64,000 bases of DNA, taken from the NCBI GenBank assembly GCA_012932865.1, contig SAXG01000003.1, positions 1,364,001 to 1,428,000 on the forward strand, in the 5' to 3' direction. Positions 1-11,988 of this stretch are shown here, in pieces (position 1 is the first letter of the stretch; the number at the start of each line of letters is the position of its first letter). The stretch comes from Amylostereum areolatum. Its lineage: Eukaryota > Basidiomycota > Agaricomycetes > Russulales > Stereaceae. The notes under the pieces are model-generated. The model worked only from the letters and a program-made list of their open reading frames with translations. It ran no database searches and was not told the DNA's origin. Made by a program: the position numbers and the translations under genes.

Positions 1-85
1 TGTATGTATTAATGATACACTGTACAAGATTGTAGGCATACACGTGCGAAAGGGGGTGCGATAACAACAAAAGACAGGTGCGAAG
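1..85. other. 3' flank of the THOC5-like gene
   Basis: AT-richer sequence downstream of the stop codon of the leftward gene. It holds one CACGTG at 41-46. No coding signal is seen. Confidence 0.4.
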
Positions 86-889
86 CTACGGGAGTGGGGT
101 GCCAGTACCGGCGGGGGAGGGCGCGATAAGGGTAGGTACGAGTTCGTCGACCTTTTTACGAATGTCGGAGGCAGTCTGGAAGGGAAAGGTCAGTCGGCGC
201 AGAACGGGTGGCGGGAGCAAGGCGAATGAGCTGACCTTGACAAGGGTGTCGATTTGCACCTTGACGCTGTCCATAACAGCCGCTTGGGCCTTGCTCTGCT
301 TGAGCAACATCTTCCTTCTCGATCGTAAGCTCCTTGACGCGCTGGTCGAGCCTGTGATCCGGTGAGGACGCGAAAGACGCACAGAAGGACAGGGAACGAA
401 CCTTTGTCGCTCGGCGAGCTCGAAACCAAGCCTGTTGAGCATGAGCTGGTGGTCGTTGGACATGACGACGTCCGTGCGAGCTTCGGGGGGTGCGAGCTGA
501 ACGAACTGCTCGACGGTATACATGGGGATATCCTGGTAAATGGAGCTAACGGACGCGCGATCAGGAAAGGCGAAGGTGGGTCCGGCAACGAGAACATACG
601 CGAACTGGCGACACTTGTCGATCTCGCGTTCGAGATGACGTTTCTCATAGAGAAGATTCTGAAGACCTAGGTGGGTCTGGTCCATCTCGTGGCGGGCGTC
701 GGCGGTGGCCTGTTTGTGGGCGCGTGTGGCGGCATTGGCAGCGCGATTGAGAGCCTTGAGACGTGCGAAGAGGGCGCCTGCGCGGATGCTCACATCTGAG
801 GGGTCATTCGGCGCGTCTGTGTGAGCGAGATCGCGGAGGGCATCGAAGACGAGCTGCGTGGACTGTGTCATGGGAAGAGCATGGCCCAT
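86..889 (-). CDS. THOC5: THO complex subunit 5 (THOC5/FMIP family)
   Basis: The product should be the THOC5 subunit of the nuclear THO/TREX complex, which couples transcription to mRNA export. The family signature is clear: a coiled-coil block with NLLYEKRHLEREIDKC, then FELAERQR, then a Lys/Gln-rich helix ending MDSVKVQIDTLVK and a TASDIRKKVDEL helix. Start is ATG 889, or the in-frame ATG at 871. Introns read from splice signals: 599-546 (54 nt), 401-352 (50 nt) and 235-176 (60 nt). The middle intron gives the best protein match just after it (LDQRVKELTIEK) but leaves the following conserved helix one base out of frame. An acceptor at 342 (60-nt intron) keeps the frame but loses those residues. 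The protein is short for THOC5 and ends soon after the helix region, as is common in fungi. It shares a 162-bp promoter with the G6PD gene. Confidence 0.82.
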   Translation of the reverse strand: MGHALPMTQSTQLVFDALRDLAHTDAPNDPSDVSIRAGALFARLKALNRAANAATRAHKQATADARHEMDQTHLGLQNLLYEKRHLEREIDKCRQFAYVLVAGPTFAFPDRASVSSIYQDIPMYTVEQFVQLAPPEARTDVVMSNDHQLMLNRLGFELAERQRFVPCPSVRLSRPHRITGSTSASRSLRSRRKMLLKQSKAQAAVMDSVKVQIDTLVKVSSFALLPPPVLRRLTFPFQTASDIRKKVDELVPTLIAPSPAGTGTPLP

Positions 890-1051
890 TGTCCTGACCG
901 TGTCCCGCAGTGACGACGCGGGAGACGGCGTACGGCGGTGCCGGTGAATCAGTCAGCCTCGGACGGAAAGTCCGGCCCGCTCCCCAAGTTATCTTTCATC
1001 AAGTGAACAAGCGCACGTCATTCCCATCTCCCCGACCTCCTCCTCTCACCC
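890..1051. promoter_or_regulatory. divergent promoter THOC5 / ZWF1
   Basis: These 162 bp separate two divergent start codons. The ZWF1 side is pyrimidine-rich (CCTCCTCCTCTCACCC just before ATG), as is typical of basidiomycete leaders. No TATA box is evident. Confidence 0.5.
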
Positions 1052-2853
1052 ATGGCAGAACTCAAAGACAACACCTTGATCGTCGGTACGCTCATCGTCG
1101 TACGCTCGTTGTCGTCTCCTGCTCACCCGCCGTTCTCAGTTTTCGGAGCTTCAGGCGATCTTGCTAAGAAGAAGGTGCGCCCCCGTCTCCCCTCCACAGA
1201 CCGCCTTATTCAGCTTCACGCAGACATTTCCCGCCCTCTTTGGCCTCTACCGCGATGGATTTCTGCCAAACGACGTCCATATAGTCGGCTATGCTCGCAC
1301 AAAGATGGACGAGGCAGAGTTCCACAAGCGAGCTACGCAGTACATCAAGAACCCAAACAACGACGAGGACATCACCGCAAAGATCGAGCAGTTCAAGAAA
1401 CTCAGCTCTTACGTCTCGGGTGGCTACGAAGACGGAGAGTCCTTCCAAAATCTTGAGAAATCTCTGGAAAACATCGAGTCGTCCTACCAGGGTAAGGAGC
1501 GCCATCGTATATTCTATCTAGCCCTCCCTCCCTCCGTCTTCATTCCTGTCGCCGCCAACATCAAGCAGAACAACTACTCGAAGGACGGAGAGAACCGTAT
1601 CATTGTCGAGAAGCCCTTCGGAAAGGACCTTCAGTCCTCCCGCGAGCTTCTCGGCGCCCTCAAGCAGCACTGGACCGAGGACGAGACCTTCCGTATCGAC
1701 CACTATCTCGGGAAGGAAATGGTCAAGAACATTCTCGTTCTCCGCTTCGCCAACGTCGCCCTCAACGCTGCCTGGGACAAAAACTCGATCAGCAACGTCC
1801 AGATCACCTTCAAGGAGCCTTTCGGAACAGAGGGTCGGGGCGGATACTTTGACGAGTTTGGAATCATTCGGGACATCCTCCAGAACCGTATGTATCCACA
1901 TATCCCGCGTCTCTGACGCGTATGGCTGACTCATCCTCCAAAGATTTACTGCAGGTGCTCAGCGTCTTGACGATGGAACGTCCCGTGTCGTTCGCTTCGG
2001 AGGATATCCGCGATGAGAAGGTAGCGTCTGCCTCTCTTCACACGCTGACCGTGCCGCTTATCGTTTCACAGGTCAAGGTCCTTCGTGCGATCCCACCCAT
2101 TGAGCCCAGCGACACACTCCTCGGGCAGTACGTTGCCGCCAACGGCAAGCCCGGGTACCTCGACGACGACACCGTCCCTCACAACTCGGTCTGCCCTACC
2201 TTTGCCGCGACAACGCTGTGGATAAACAACCCCCGCTGGGAGGGCGTCCCCTTCATTCTCAAGGCCGGCAAAGGTATGACCGTCCTCGTTCTGGCCCGTT
2301 TCGTCAGGAATGACGTCGTCGCTCAGCATTGAACGAGGCCAAGGTCGAGGTGCGCATACAGTTCAAGGACGTGACCCAGGGCATCTTCAAGGACATCTCG
2401 CGGAACGAACTCGTGCTCCGCATCCAGCCCTCCGAGGCCGTCTACCTCAAGCTCAACGCGAAAACGCCCGGCTTGTATACGCGCGCGCTGCCCACCGAGA
2501 TGGACCTCACGTACAAGCGGCGGTTCGCGGAGGCGAAAATCCCAGAAGCGTACGAGGCGCTCATCCTCGACGCGCTCAAGGGCGACCACTCGAACTTTGT
2601 GCGCGATGACGAGCTCGACGTTGCATGGAAGGTACGTGGTGTCCCGCCTGCGATCGCGGCCATCCCTGGTCGTCGACACGCTAACGCTAACGTCTGCGCG
2701 CCGCGCCAGATCTTCACGCCCATTCTGCACTGGATCGAGGGCCTGAACGGCCCACGTCCCAAGCCCGTGCCATACCCGTACGGCTCTCGCGGTCCGAAAG
2801 AGCTCGAGCCGTTCATCACCAAGTATGGTTTCAAACGGTCGACAGAGGGCTAG
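1052..2853 (+). CDS. ZWF1: glucose-6-phosphate 1-dehydrogenase
   Basis: Catalyses the first step of the oxidative pentose phosphate pathway, glucose-6-phosphate + NADP+ to 6-phosphogluconolactone + NADPH, in the cytosol. Seven exons are read: 1052-1085, 1140-1174, 1224-1887, 1944-2020, 2072-2273, 2327-2631 and 2710-2853. They join to an open frame of about 486 codons. The NADP-binding [12 protein letters not shown] motif spans the second exon, the active-site signature RIDHYLGKE is in the third, and the EKPFGKD and KAGKAL motifs are intact. The C-terminal dehydrogenase domain ends conventionally after FITKYGF. The length is slightly below the usual ~500 residues but no conserved block is missing. 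Splice phases agree across all introns, so the gene looks functional. Confidence 0.96.
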
Positions 2854-3441
2854 TGCGTCGTCCCCCCTCTTCTCTTCCGCTCGCGATGAATTAACGTCGG
2901 GTTCATTTAGCATGTGGCCCGTCACGAAACATGGCCAACTTGTAATTGTGCGCGTCTGGGGCGGGCAGTCAACGACAGAAAAATTACTTGCCACCACAGA
3001 GCTTTTGGCTGCCGTGCTAGAGCTAGAGGAAGGAAGAAATTGGATGTAGCATGTACAATATGTGTTGATGGAATAAATTCCCGTACCTCTGAATTTTGCC
3101 GGACAACCAGGGAAGAACGGCATTATGGTGTTCTATTCGGGGGGACACGCCCGACGGTCGGGCTGGAAGGGTAGGTAGGCAAAGCATGAAGTCTACTATT
3201 TTACATCATAAAAGTAAGAATACAAGGGGGATGGAAAAAGCCATGCGGATAGATATAGGCGCGAATGGAAATAAAATTGCTGACGGGCGATTAAGTATGT
3301 ACAATCCGTTGCGGAAGGAGGAATGAAATGTGGGGATATGAGGGGGATATGGGGAATTCAAAAATGACTGCATCGCGAGATAGACATTCCTGCAGAGCGC
3401 AGAGGTGTGCGCGGGTGCGCTAGGAGGCGGACGGCATATCA
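2854..3441. other. convergent intergenic region ZWF1 / LONRF
   Basis: 588 bp between two stop codons, expected to hold both 3' UTRs and poly(A) sites. Parts are AT-rich (around 3040-3080 and 3190-3300). The reading frames crossing it show no recognisable protein. Confidence 0.5.
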
Positions 3442-5825
3442 TCATGAAATGACACATCCGTTCGTGAACCACCTGTCGTAAGTACCGGCGGCGGTGGAAT
3501 TGAGACACAATTTGGGCAGAAAAGGAAGGAGGACGCGCTGACCAGTTGCTGTTCAGCTGTTCGATCCAATGCACAACCATGCACAGGCGCAGCCGAGGCG
3601 ACTTTATCGGAAACAGTTTCGCCTTCTCGTACTCATCGATCGGCAATAGCTGCCCATCGCGCCAAGGTCGGTCAACACCGACGAGTAACATGAAAAATGA
3701 AGGCGCACCATGGCCATCCAGAAGCTGAAATTGCTCGCGTCCGAGGGCATGGGACCGTACGTGTGGTTGAGCCGCTGCACGACCCACGGCGCAGCGCCTT
3801 GGCGTAGCTGCTGGAGGAAATCGTGACAGATGGCGAGCAACACGTCGGGAGAGTCCTTCATGGTGGCCTGCAACGCGGGGGGCAACGCGGGAGTGGCGTC
3901 CGATGCCACGGTGGTGACTTGCCTTGAACTAACCGCCAATGCGCGTGCGATGGGATCATCATCGGTCGAGTGCGGGGTCGTCGACGAAGAGCCCCCATCG
4001 TCCGTATCTCCGTCGAGCTCGTTGGGGAAGTCGTCAATCCTGCGTGAGTGGTTTGTACAGAGCGCTTCGTGTGACGTGGGAGCGGGCGTCGACGTACCTT
4101 TCTACGCGACCGACCATGTAGCCGTCCAACATCCCGCGTTCCATAACCCTGAACCGATGTGTTCCCCAAGTTTCAACCATGCTTCGGCCGTCGTTGAGCA
4201 TGCGCACGCTCTTAATTTCGAGCATCGTGCCATAGTCGTTGCCGGTGGTGTGGCACGTGGGGCGAGAAGGCATGATCATACCAAAACATGGATTCGGAGA
4301 CTCGAGGCACCGACGGAGCATCAGTCGATACCTGAATCAGCCAACGTGAGACCAACGGTTGGCGCAATGTGAGAAGAAGACGGACCGAGGTTCGAAGAAA
4401 TGCAGAAGCGTGGGCATGCCCGGAAACGACAATTGGCACACGAAGATCGGCGTGTCCAGACGCTCGTCATGTTCTTCCTGTTCGACGTTGCGCCCCCTTT
4501 CGGCGTACGAATCTGGGAAAGCTTTGAGAACTGAACAGAGTGTGAGTGAGGCTATCGACGGTGCCAAATCGGACGAGACACGCAACGGATGGCCAGAACC
4601 GTTTTGTTGCAAGGTTGGTCCTGCTGATATGCAAAACCAGACAAGCTATGCCTGCAAAGGGGACATTGGTCGCTGTGGTCGAGGGAGCGTTCGAGACACT
4701 TTGAGCAAAACGTCTGGAAAGGGGATGCGTTTGCGTCAGCGCGGAAGCCGGACGAGGTCAAGGAGTGGATACGGACATGTTGACATGGAGTCGTGAGGGG
4801 GCGATACATGAGCAAGAGGCAGATCTCGCAAGTGAGTTCAGCCATCAATTCCTTTTCGAAGCGTTCTGCGGAAGGACGAGAAAGATCGTTGTGGGCCATG
4901 GTGCAACTCTGCTGTCGACGTCTTCGTTTACGGGGAGGAACACGTCCTTCTGCAGACGATCGAGGGTGTCTATGCCTTATGTGGGAGTGAGGCGAGGTCG
5001 GAAGTGAACGAAGAGAGGGATTGGGAGGCTCCGGGGACTCTACGTCGCGAGAATGCGAGGGAACCAAGCGCGGACGGGGGTCATGGCCGAGATCGGAGAG
5101 AGCAGAATGGAAAGGAGTCGGAGTCGGAGTCGGTGAGATCGTCGGTGTCGAGGGGGAGGGTAGGTAGGCGGTCGTGCTCGTGTTCCTCGTGCTCGGCGTG
5201 TTGAATGAGAGCGGAGAGCTTGCTGACGGTGACATCGGTACGAAGGACCGGGGAGGCGTGAGTGTACGTTTGCGGCGGGATCAGAGTCGGAAAGGGGGGC
5301 GGGGATGAAAGAGACGTGGGAGGAGGGAGGGATGTTAGGCTGGGAATGAGAGGGGTCGGGGTCGTGCGATGAGCAGTCGGGAAGCGGACAGGGCGCGAGC
5401 TGAATGGAGGGGCGGGAGATGGCGGGGGACTGTCCTGGTTTTTTGGACAGAGGAGGCTGAGGCAAATCGGTTCTGAGAACGTGGCGAGAACAAACGGTGT
5501 GACCGCAGAGAAGGGTAACAGGGCTGACGAGGAGCGCGGTGGGAGTGCAGACGGGGCAGAGGAGGAGAGGGAGGAGATGGGAAGGGAGGGGCATTGTCGT
5601 CAAGGGCGGGATGGGAGGCGGAGGCGGGGGCGGGGGCGCGAGTATTTGAGGAGAGGAAGGAGGCCGATGGAGGGACGGAGATCGAGCGCGTCGTTTGGTG
5701 CGATCTTCGAGTGAGGGGTCGGATGGCGGCCGTCGATCGTCGTCGTCGTCGTCGTCGTCGACCTCGTCGGAGGGGAGAGGGGCTGCGACGTCGGGTGGCA
5801 CGTCGTGGGAGGGCGAATCGGACAT
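3442..5825 (-). CDS. LON N-terminal domain / RING-finger protein (LONRF-like)
   Basis: Probable RING E3 ubiquitin ligase with a C-terminal LON substrate-binding domain. The N-terminal part is acidic (Asp run near residue 25) and proline-rich, then a partial RING-like cluster (CPVC...CGHTVCSRH). A basic PPRKRRRR stretch precedes a full C3HC4 RING (CEIC...PCQH/TFCSKCLERSLDH..CPLCR), which is split by an intron. The LON domain follows (FPGMPTLLHFFEPR, GTMLEIKS) and ends NSNWWFTNGCVIS after a last short exon with its stop at 3444-3442. Within the N-terminal linker the frame must shift by one base twice, near 5250 and near 5120, to keep natural-looking sequence; no intron I can find does this. The family is known as LONRF1-3 in animals, and fungi carry single homologues of unknown substrate. 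Confidence 0.8.
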
Positions 5826-6246
5826 GGTGGATGTTAGGAAGGAGGGAAAAGCATGAGAGAGAGAGGAAGGACGAGAGTCGAGTCGGATGTCGGTCGGACG
5901 AGAGCGGGAGGGACAGACGCCAACTGTGCGGGTGATTGATCGCTGGACGTCCCCGGGTCCCGTTCGCCCTTTTTATGTCTGCAGCATCCTCGTCGTCCTT
6001 AGCCGCCTGGTACGTACTCCCCCTCCTCCCCTTCACTTTAACTTCGACGTTGCCACAGAGCCGCCACCCGTCGTCCTCGTCGACGTCGACGACAACGACA
6101 ACGACGACCAGAATCTCTCCAGTTCCAGATCGAGATCGGATTCACCCGATGGGCAGATTACGTAACTCAGACCCGTGCCTTTGGCCCTTCCCCACCGCTT
6201 CCGACCTCCGACTCCGAGCCCGCCCCGTCTTTCAGCGGCGAGCGCC
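5826..6246. promoter_or_regulatory. divergent promoter LONRF / STB6-like
   Basis: 421 bp between two divergent start codons, with a CT-rich strand next to the rightward gene and GA-rich stretches next to the leftward gene. Upstream in-frame ATGs exist (for example 6147) but give no conserved protein. Confidence 0.45.
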
Positions 6247-9200
6247 ATGCAGTCTCGCGTTGCCCTCAGAACGAATCCTTCGAGTCCCTTCCTCCACGAC
6301 GTGGCCAACGTCAGCACTTCCTCATGGGCCCGCTCTCAACCTCCCACTCCCGCCCTCGGTCATCACACGCCACCCTCCAATCCCTCACCTCCGTCCAAGC
6401 TCATCCTCATGCCAACCGTACGCATCCCGAGGCCCCCTCCTGGCGGTCCCCCTTCCCCTACCAAATCCCCCCGCCTTAGGCCCGCGCCCCCCAAGATCAC
6501 CCGTGCCCGTTCTGGCTCCGTTGCCGGCACTCCTGAACCTCCCCCAACCGCTGACGTCGGCATCGACTGGTTCGGCCGTCCCTGCAAGTTCGAGATCGTT
6601 CAAGACCAACTGGAAATCGCGGGCTACCAAATATACGCGGTCGAGAAATGGTGTCGCCTCTCGCCTGCCTTTTTATACACCCAACGTTAACACCCCCTCC
6701 TCAGGGTGACCGAGCGCACGAGACCCGTCGTAACCTTGGCCGTGTACACCGGCGATCGCCGTCACAAAGTCCGCCCGTCTGCACCCTATGCTGCTTGGGC
6801 GGGTCGGTGCTCATTCGTGTTCTAGATCACTGTCACCGCCTTCAGCCTTCCTGCCACCCTTAGCCCCGCCGACGCTCAGACCGAATGGGACGGCGCAATG
6901 CGAGACTTGCGACAGGCGGGTGCCCGGCCGAGAGAGGTCTCCCTACTCCCTCCTCCTCCCCCAAAATGCACTAACATCGATCCAGACGTCCGAAGGCGTG
7001 CTGATGGTCACTTCCTTGGCCAACTTTCGCTCGGACTACACGATCGTGCATATACCCAGCGGTCACTTTCTTCAAGCCCGCGAACGCCTCTATACCAACA
7101 TAAACCTCCTCCGCATGGGCTGCAGTGGCCGCACTGCGCTCACCCTCGAAGAGCCAAGGTTTGCGTTCCATCGTAGCCCGACTCGTGTCATAACCTGAAC
7201 GTTGTTCAGTGACACCACCAAGGACCGCTTCATCGGGATGTACCGCATACAAGACAGGATTCGGACCCCAGAACTCTTCAGCGCGACGATACTCGAGCTC
7301 GTCCAGCTCGTCCAAGCCGGTCTCTCCCTGTTCGGGATGTTCGATTCCTCTCCGGACGCGCGAGACGGCCTTCTTTGCGACCTGACCGTCGAGGGGATCC
7401 AGCGGTGGATCACCGACGTCGGCGAGCCGTGTATGGGCGTTGAAGTGCGTCGCTGCGTGTTGGCGCCGAATACGGTGGGCTCACCGTCATCTTAGCCCAT
7501 GGAACGCATCGCGGATCCAGTCGTGGTGTGTGCACTGCTGAGCATGATAGCGGGGGCTCGAGCCAAGCTCTACGTCCTCGGATTTAGCCAAGTACGCCCT
7601 CCGCAAAATCCCCCTTCGCTTGTCGCCATCTCACTGGACCCCACAGGTGCTTCCCAAAGACCCTCTGGTGGACACCCAGAGTTTCCTGCACGCCGTTTCC
7701 ACCTTTCAGAACTCCCGCCTTTGCATTTCCCCTTCTCATTCGCTTACACCCTACCTTACGGCAGACACCGTCGACGCCATCGACGCCGCGTACGACAAGT
7801 CTCGGCAGCGCGAGACGTTCAAGGTTTCGCGTGCGTTGAAGACGAAGCTGGACGACCTCACCGCGGATCTGCTCACGAGCACCGCGCCTGCCATCACGGC
7901 CGGCTCCGCCACCGCCCACGGCTACCTGAGCGCCGATGCGACGCTGGACATCGGAGAGTTTGCACGCATGATGGAGAAGAGGGGAAAAGTGAGCGTGCCG
8001 AGCTTGCGCTACCTCTGGACTGGAAGACCGGGTCACATGGATAAAAACGTCAGAGAAAAGGAAAAGCTGTGGAGCGATGCGGAGAAGGAAGGGGAGAAGG
8101 AAAGAGAGCGGGAGCGGGAACGGGAGAAGGAAAGGGAGAAGGAAAAGGAGGTGGGCGAGCGCCTGGACGAGTTCTCGGCGGACGACGACACGGACAGGAT
8201 GAAGAAGGTCCAGAAGAAGCTCGAGTCGTGGGCGGGGTGTGTGCCCATCCTCTTACCCGATTCAGTGCCCCGTTTGAGACCAGGGACCCATTGTTGTTTC
8301 CCAGCTTTAACCGGAAGAAGCAGAGCGTGGACTTCACCGCCAAGGGCACACGAACGCCGATCGGGAACGACTCCCAGCTCTGGCAGACCCCCGTGCCCGA
8401 AGTGGTCATCTCCAAGTACGCCCGTTCTCGCCTTCCGTCCGTCTCCGCGCTCACCCAGCCCCCCCGCCGCAGGGACGTCAACGAGGACGAGGACATCTTG
8501 AGCAGCGGGCAGATATCCCCCATATGTACGCCCTTTGCCTCGCCTCTTTTGGTTTAAGCTCAGCGGATGTCCAGCTGGCCCAAGGGGGATGTACCTCGAC
8601 ACTGGCGCACCCACGGCCGCGACGTCCACCACCCATTTTTCAGACTACGATCGCCGCATATCCGAGTTCAACCACCGCCGGCCCTCCCGGCCGTCGTACC
8701 AGCGCGTGACGAGCTGGTCCGACCCCAGGAGCGCAAAGGGGACCGTCCCGGACGGCAGTTCCCTCACCGAAAGCCTGTCCGAGGCCAGTGCGGAGGAGCG
8801 TCCGGCGCACTTGCGCGAGGAGACGATCAAGCCGACCGCGTCGCCTTCGCTCAGACGACGCCGGCTCGTGGAACCTTCCGTCACTCGGTGCGTGCAGCGT
8901 ATCTGGAGACGATTGAATGGGTCGAAGGCTCATGACAACGCCCCGACAGACGGAGAAGTTTCGACGACGCATTTAACCTGTGGAACGCGCGTCTTTTGCC
9001 CGTGGACTGGCTGAAGATCGATGTCGATTTATGCGGCCAGTTACTCATCATGCGCCGGAGGGAACGCCACCTCGAAGACGTCGTCGCCACGCTCAACGTT
9101 CGTCCCCCCTCTCCCCCCCCTCTGTCCCCCCTCGTCCCAATCTGAAAAATATATATCCACATTCGCAGGTCCTTACAGGCATGCTCTCGGAAACGAACGC

Positions 9201-9867
9201 GAACCTGCGCGAAGACTATCAGGCGCACCAGCCCGGCCTCCTCGACGCCGAGGCGCGCACGAAGATCGTCGCCGAGATCGAGTCGGCGCGCGGCAAGGCC
9301 GACACGATGCTGCAGGAGGCCAACGCGCTCGACTACGAGTCCGCGCAGTTCTACGCGACGCACCTCTGGCAGGGCGTCGCCCCGCAGCGCCGCAAGGTGC
9401 TCGCCATGCGCCAGAAGGTGTTCGGGTCGGGGCGGCGCGCGCCCGGCGCGATCGGGCGGTTCTCGAGGCTGCAGCACACGCTCGCGGGGGAGGAGCGGCG
9501 GGTGGACTGGCTCGGACGCACGGCGGAGGAGGCGGTGGAGGAGGAGGGGCTGTCGGAGGTCGCGCCGCCGGAGGAAGAGGAGAGCGTGGTGGAACACCAG
9601 GCGATGAAGCCGACGTGGCTGCTCAAGTTCTTCGAGTCTTGGGGCACGCGGTGGGGGGGCGTCGGGCGGAAGAAAGCTGGTGTGGCACCGGACCACCCCG
9701 ACCCGTCGCGGTCTCCGACCGTCGAGCCCGAACAGGCCGTTGGTACGACGACCGCACTCGAGTACGTCACGGAGGGTGAGGAAGACACGGTGACGGCAGG
9801 CAGCGAGGAGGAGGAGGATGACCTCACGCCGACCGCCGGTCCTGTCAATGTGACGGAGCCATCGTAG
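6247..9867 (+). CDS. STB6-like N-terminal domain protein
   Basis: Resembles the fungal STB6/STB2 family (named in yeast for two-hybrid binding to Sin3). The diagnostic block is GIDWFGRPCKFEIVQDQLE with GYQIYAVEKW at about residues 100-135. It is followed by the conserved VYTGD, MYRIQDRI, LGFSQVLPKDPL and DIGEFARMMEKRG blocks, spread over short exons. First intron 6651-6704. A highly charged Glu/Arg/Lys helix is encoded at about 8040-8160. A Ser-rich linker follows, then a C-terminal coiled coil (exon after about 9170, with the helix LTGMLSETNANLREDYQAH). The start at 6247 gives a basic, Pro-rich N terminus. Biochemical function is not established in the family, and a chromatin role is suggested only by the yeast name. 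Confidence 0.72.
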
Positions 9868-10027
9868 TTAATCCGACGTTTCGATCTTTCCTTGGAGCCT
9901 TTCCCTTGGTTTCTTACGTTACTGAATGCGGTTCATAATAAATACCCATTAATCCAAATGAACGACCGACGACGCGGTGGTCGCTGTACAGTACGCCGTG
10001 CGTGTACATGACGATAGCAAGGCTTAT

Positions 10028-11551
10028 TTACGGATCGCGGTCTTGCCCTGGTTTTTACGCATGAGGCGTTTGCGCTCCCGTTCCAAAGCCTGGGAGATCG
10101 ATGATCAGCCGGTGGGTGCAATGAAAGACGCGTGAGCGGTGGGAAGGACGGACCTTGGTCTGCTCTGCGGCGCTGAGGCCTGCCATTCTTTCGTCTTCCG
10201 CCTTCTTCTTCGCGGCAGCTTTAGCGTCGGCAGCCTGCGCGACGAGCGGTCAGTCTCAGGGAGAGGGGGGACAAATCGGGGACGAGGGACGAGGGATACC
10301 TCTTCCTTGGCTTCCTTCTCGGCTTCCTCCCTCGCCGCTTTCGCGAAGTCGTCCCTGGCCTTCTTGATCTTGATCTTGGTGTCGGGACGGAGGCTGATCT
10401 TCTGGAGGTTATCGATCATCTGAAAGACGGCGGCGACGAGAGGGACGGTGGCGGACGCGTCGGAGGGTGGGGGCGCGACGAGAGAGAGCAGGACAGTGGT
10501 GTTCCCGGGCGAAGGGAACGGATTTCGGGAACTTGGCGCGGTTGGTCGGTCACCTGGGGCGGATAAAACACTGAGCGGGGGAGTCGCGTCGGACGCGCGC
10601 GAGATATGCGGTCACGTACGGATAAGGAACGGAAGTAAGGGTGGACCTTGGGGTCTTTGAGCGCGGCAAAGAGGGGTCCGGCGAGCTTAATAAAGTTCTC
10701 GGTGACGTCCGCGAATTCTAGAAAACGGTAGGTGAGCGGCGGTGGAGGCGAGAGGGGGGAAGGGGGGGGGACGCACCACTCATGATGGACATGGTCTGCG
10801 GGACGACGGTGTTCTCGGAGGTTTTGGTGAAGGACTGACGAGGAGATGAGGGGGAAATGGGCGCGTCGGGAATGGGAAACGCACGAGGTCCCAGCGCTCT
10901 TTCTTAATCGAATGAAGTTCGCTTTTGGCGACGATGGCCCATACGAAGTCGGGGACGGAGGCGTCGTGGGCGACCGTGAAGTCGAGGAGAATTTCGTCTT
11001 TTGGATCGTACTTGAGATCGTACACGTTCGTCCAGAGGAACTGAAAGATGTACTGGAGGAGATCGTGACGAGGGCGGAGAGTGAAGACGGTGTGGAGAGA
11101 GGCGATGAGACGTCGACCTGTGGAGAATGTGAAGAAATCGGAGTAGCCATCGGTTGTGAGGCCGCTGTCTTCGGGACGAGAGAACTGCGCGTGGTATATG
11201 GAACGATGGGCAGCGAACCTGGAGTGAGGTATGACGTTAGAGAGAGCCGGAAGGAAGGCGAGGGAGAGGCGGACCAGGACTGCGCCTTTTTGAGGTTAGC
11301 GTTTTTCCCGGACCAGAAGAAGGAGATGTATAGGAGCAACGCGGAGAGGAGAACCGCCTCGAGTTTGAGTTCTGCGGGGGGATAAATCGAGAGATGCGGG
11401 GAAATGAGGGCGGAGGGTGCGCACCTGCTGGCCGAAAGACGAGAAACTTGTAGGAGAACTCGAGACCGTCGTAGTTTGGGTCGGACACGGGCGGGGCGGG
11501 GGAGAAAAGCTGGCCGAGCTGGGTGAGAGGAGCGACGAGGAGGGAAGCCAT
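10028..11551 (-). CDS. CCDC47-like ER membrane protein (DUF1682)
   Basis: Matches the CCDC47/PAT10 family, a component of the ER translocon-associated PAT complex that helps insert multipass membrane proteins. The start is MASLLVAPLTQLG. A hydrophobic segment (LEAVLLSALLLYISFFW) is the membrane anchor. Then come the conserved cytosolic blocks with DPKDEILLDFTV, FVWAIV, SEFADVTENF and MIDNLQKISLRP. A basic Lys/Arg/Glu coiled tail ends GKTAIRK at the stop 10030-10028. The block TTVLLSLVAPPPSDAS before MIDNLQK is in a different frame from the preceding VTDQPRQ block; one base seems to be missing near 10510. Several introns of about 50-70 bp interrupt the gene. Confidence 0.82.
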
Positions 11552-11988
11552 GGCAGTTCTCTGGCTGCGAGGAGGACTCGGAGGAGTCAAGCGCGAAGGG
11601 GGACCAAGATGGGGAAGTGAATGGGAACAACAGGGACAAACAAAGGGTACGATGGCGAGCCTATCCCAAGAGGAACGCGGAGAGAGTGAGCCTACGATCC
11701 GCCCCCGAGAGTTCATTGAACGGGCCTCGTTGAGCGCGTTCGTTGGGCAGTCCGTTTGCCACCCTCTCCCGTCCCACGTCCGATGATGGTCCTCCTCCGA
11801 TCCCGCTCCTTCATCATGTCCTCTCCTCCTCCTCCTCCTCCTCCTCCTCCTCCCTCTCCCTATTTAACTCACCCTTCCCTCTCCTCCTCTTCCTCCCATC
11901 TCCCCCGCTCCGTCAGTTTTCGCTTCCCTTCTTGCCCCATCCACCCGCTCATCTTCCCCCAGTCCTCGTCGCTTCACGCCAATCGTGC
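11552..11988. promoter_or_regulatory. divergent promoter with long pyrimidine tract
   Basis: 437 bp between the divergent CCDC47-like gene and the small unknown gene. It is dominated by CT-rich sequence on the + strand, including an uninterrupted CTC repeat. CT-rich tracts are common core-promoter elements in filamentous fungi. Confidence 0.5.
11821..11854 (+). repeat. (TCC)n microsatellite
   Basis: About ten perfect CTC/TCC triplets inside the promoter CT tract. Non-coding in this position. Confidence 0.85.

Noticed and set aside
5735..5765. GTC microsatellite as a non-coding repeat
   Set aside because: On the minus strand it encodes the Asp run near the LONRF N terminus, so it is a coding triplet repeat.
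5335..6036. 233-codon minus-strand frame over the LONRF 5' end
   Set aside because: Ser/Arg/Pro-rich shadow of the LONRF frame, with no domain and no splice logic.
8040..8160. Possible GA-rich regulatory or satellite repeat
   Set aside because: The purine run is coding: it gives the charged Glu/Arg/Lys helix of the STB6-like protein in the conserved frame.
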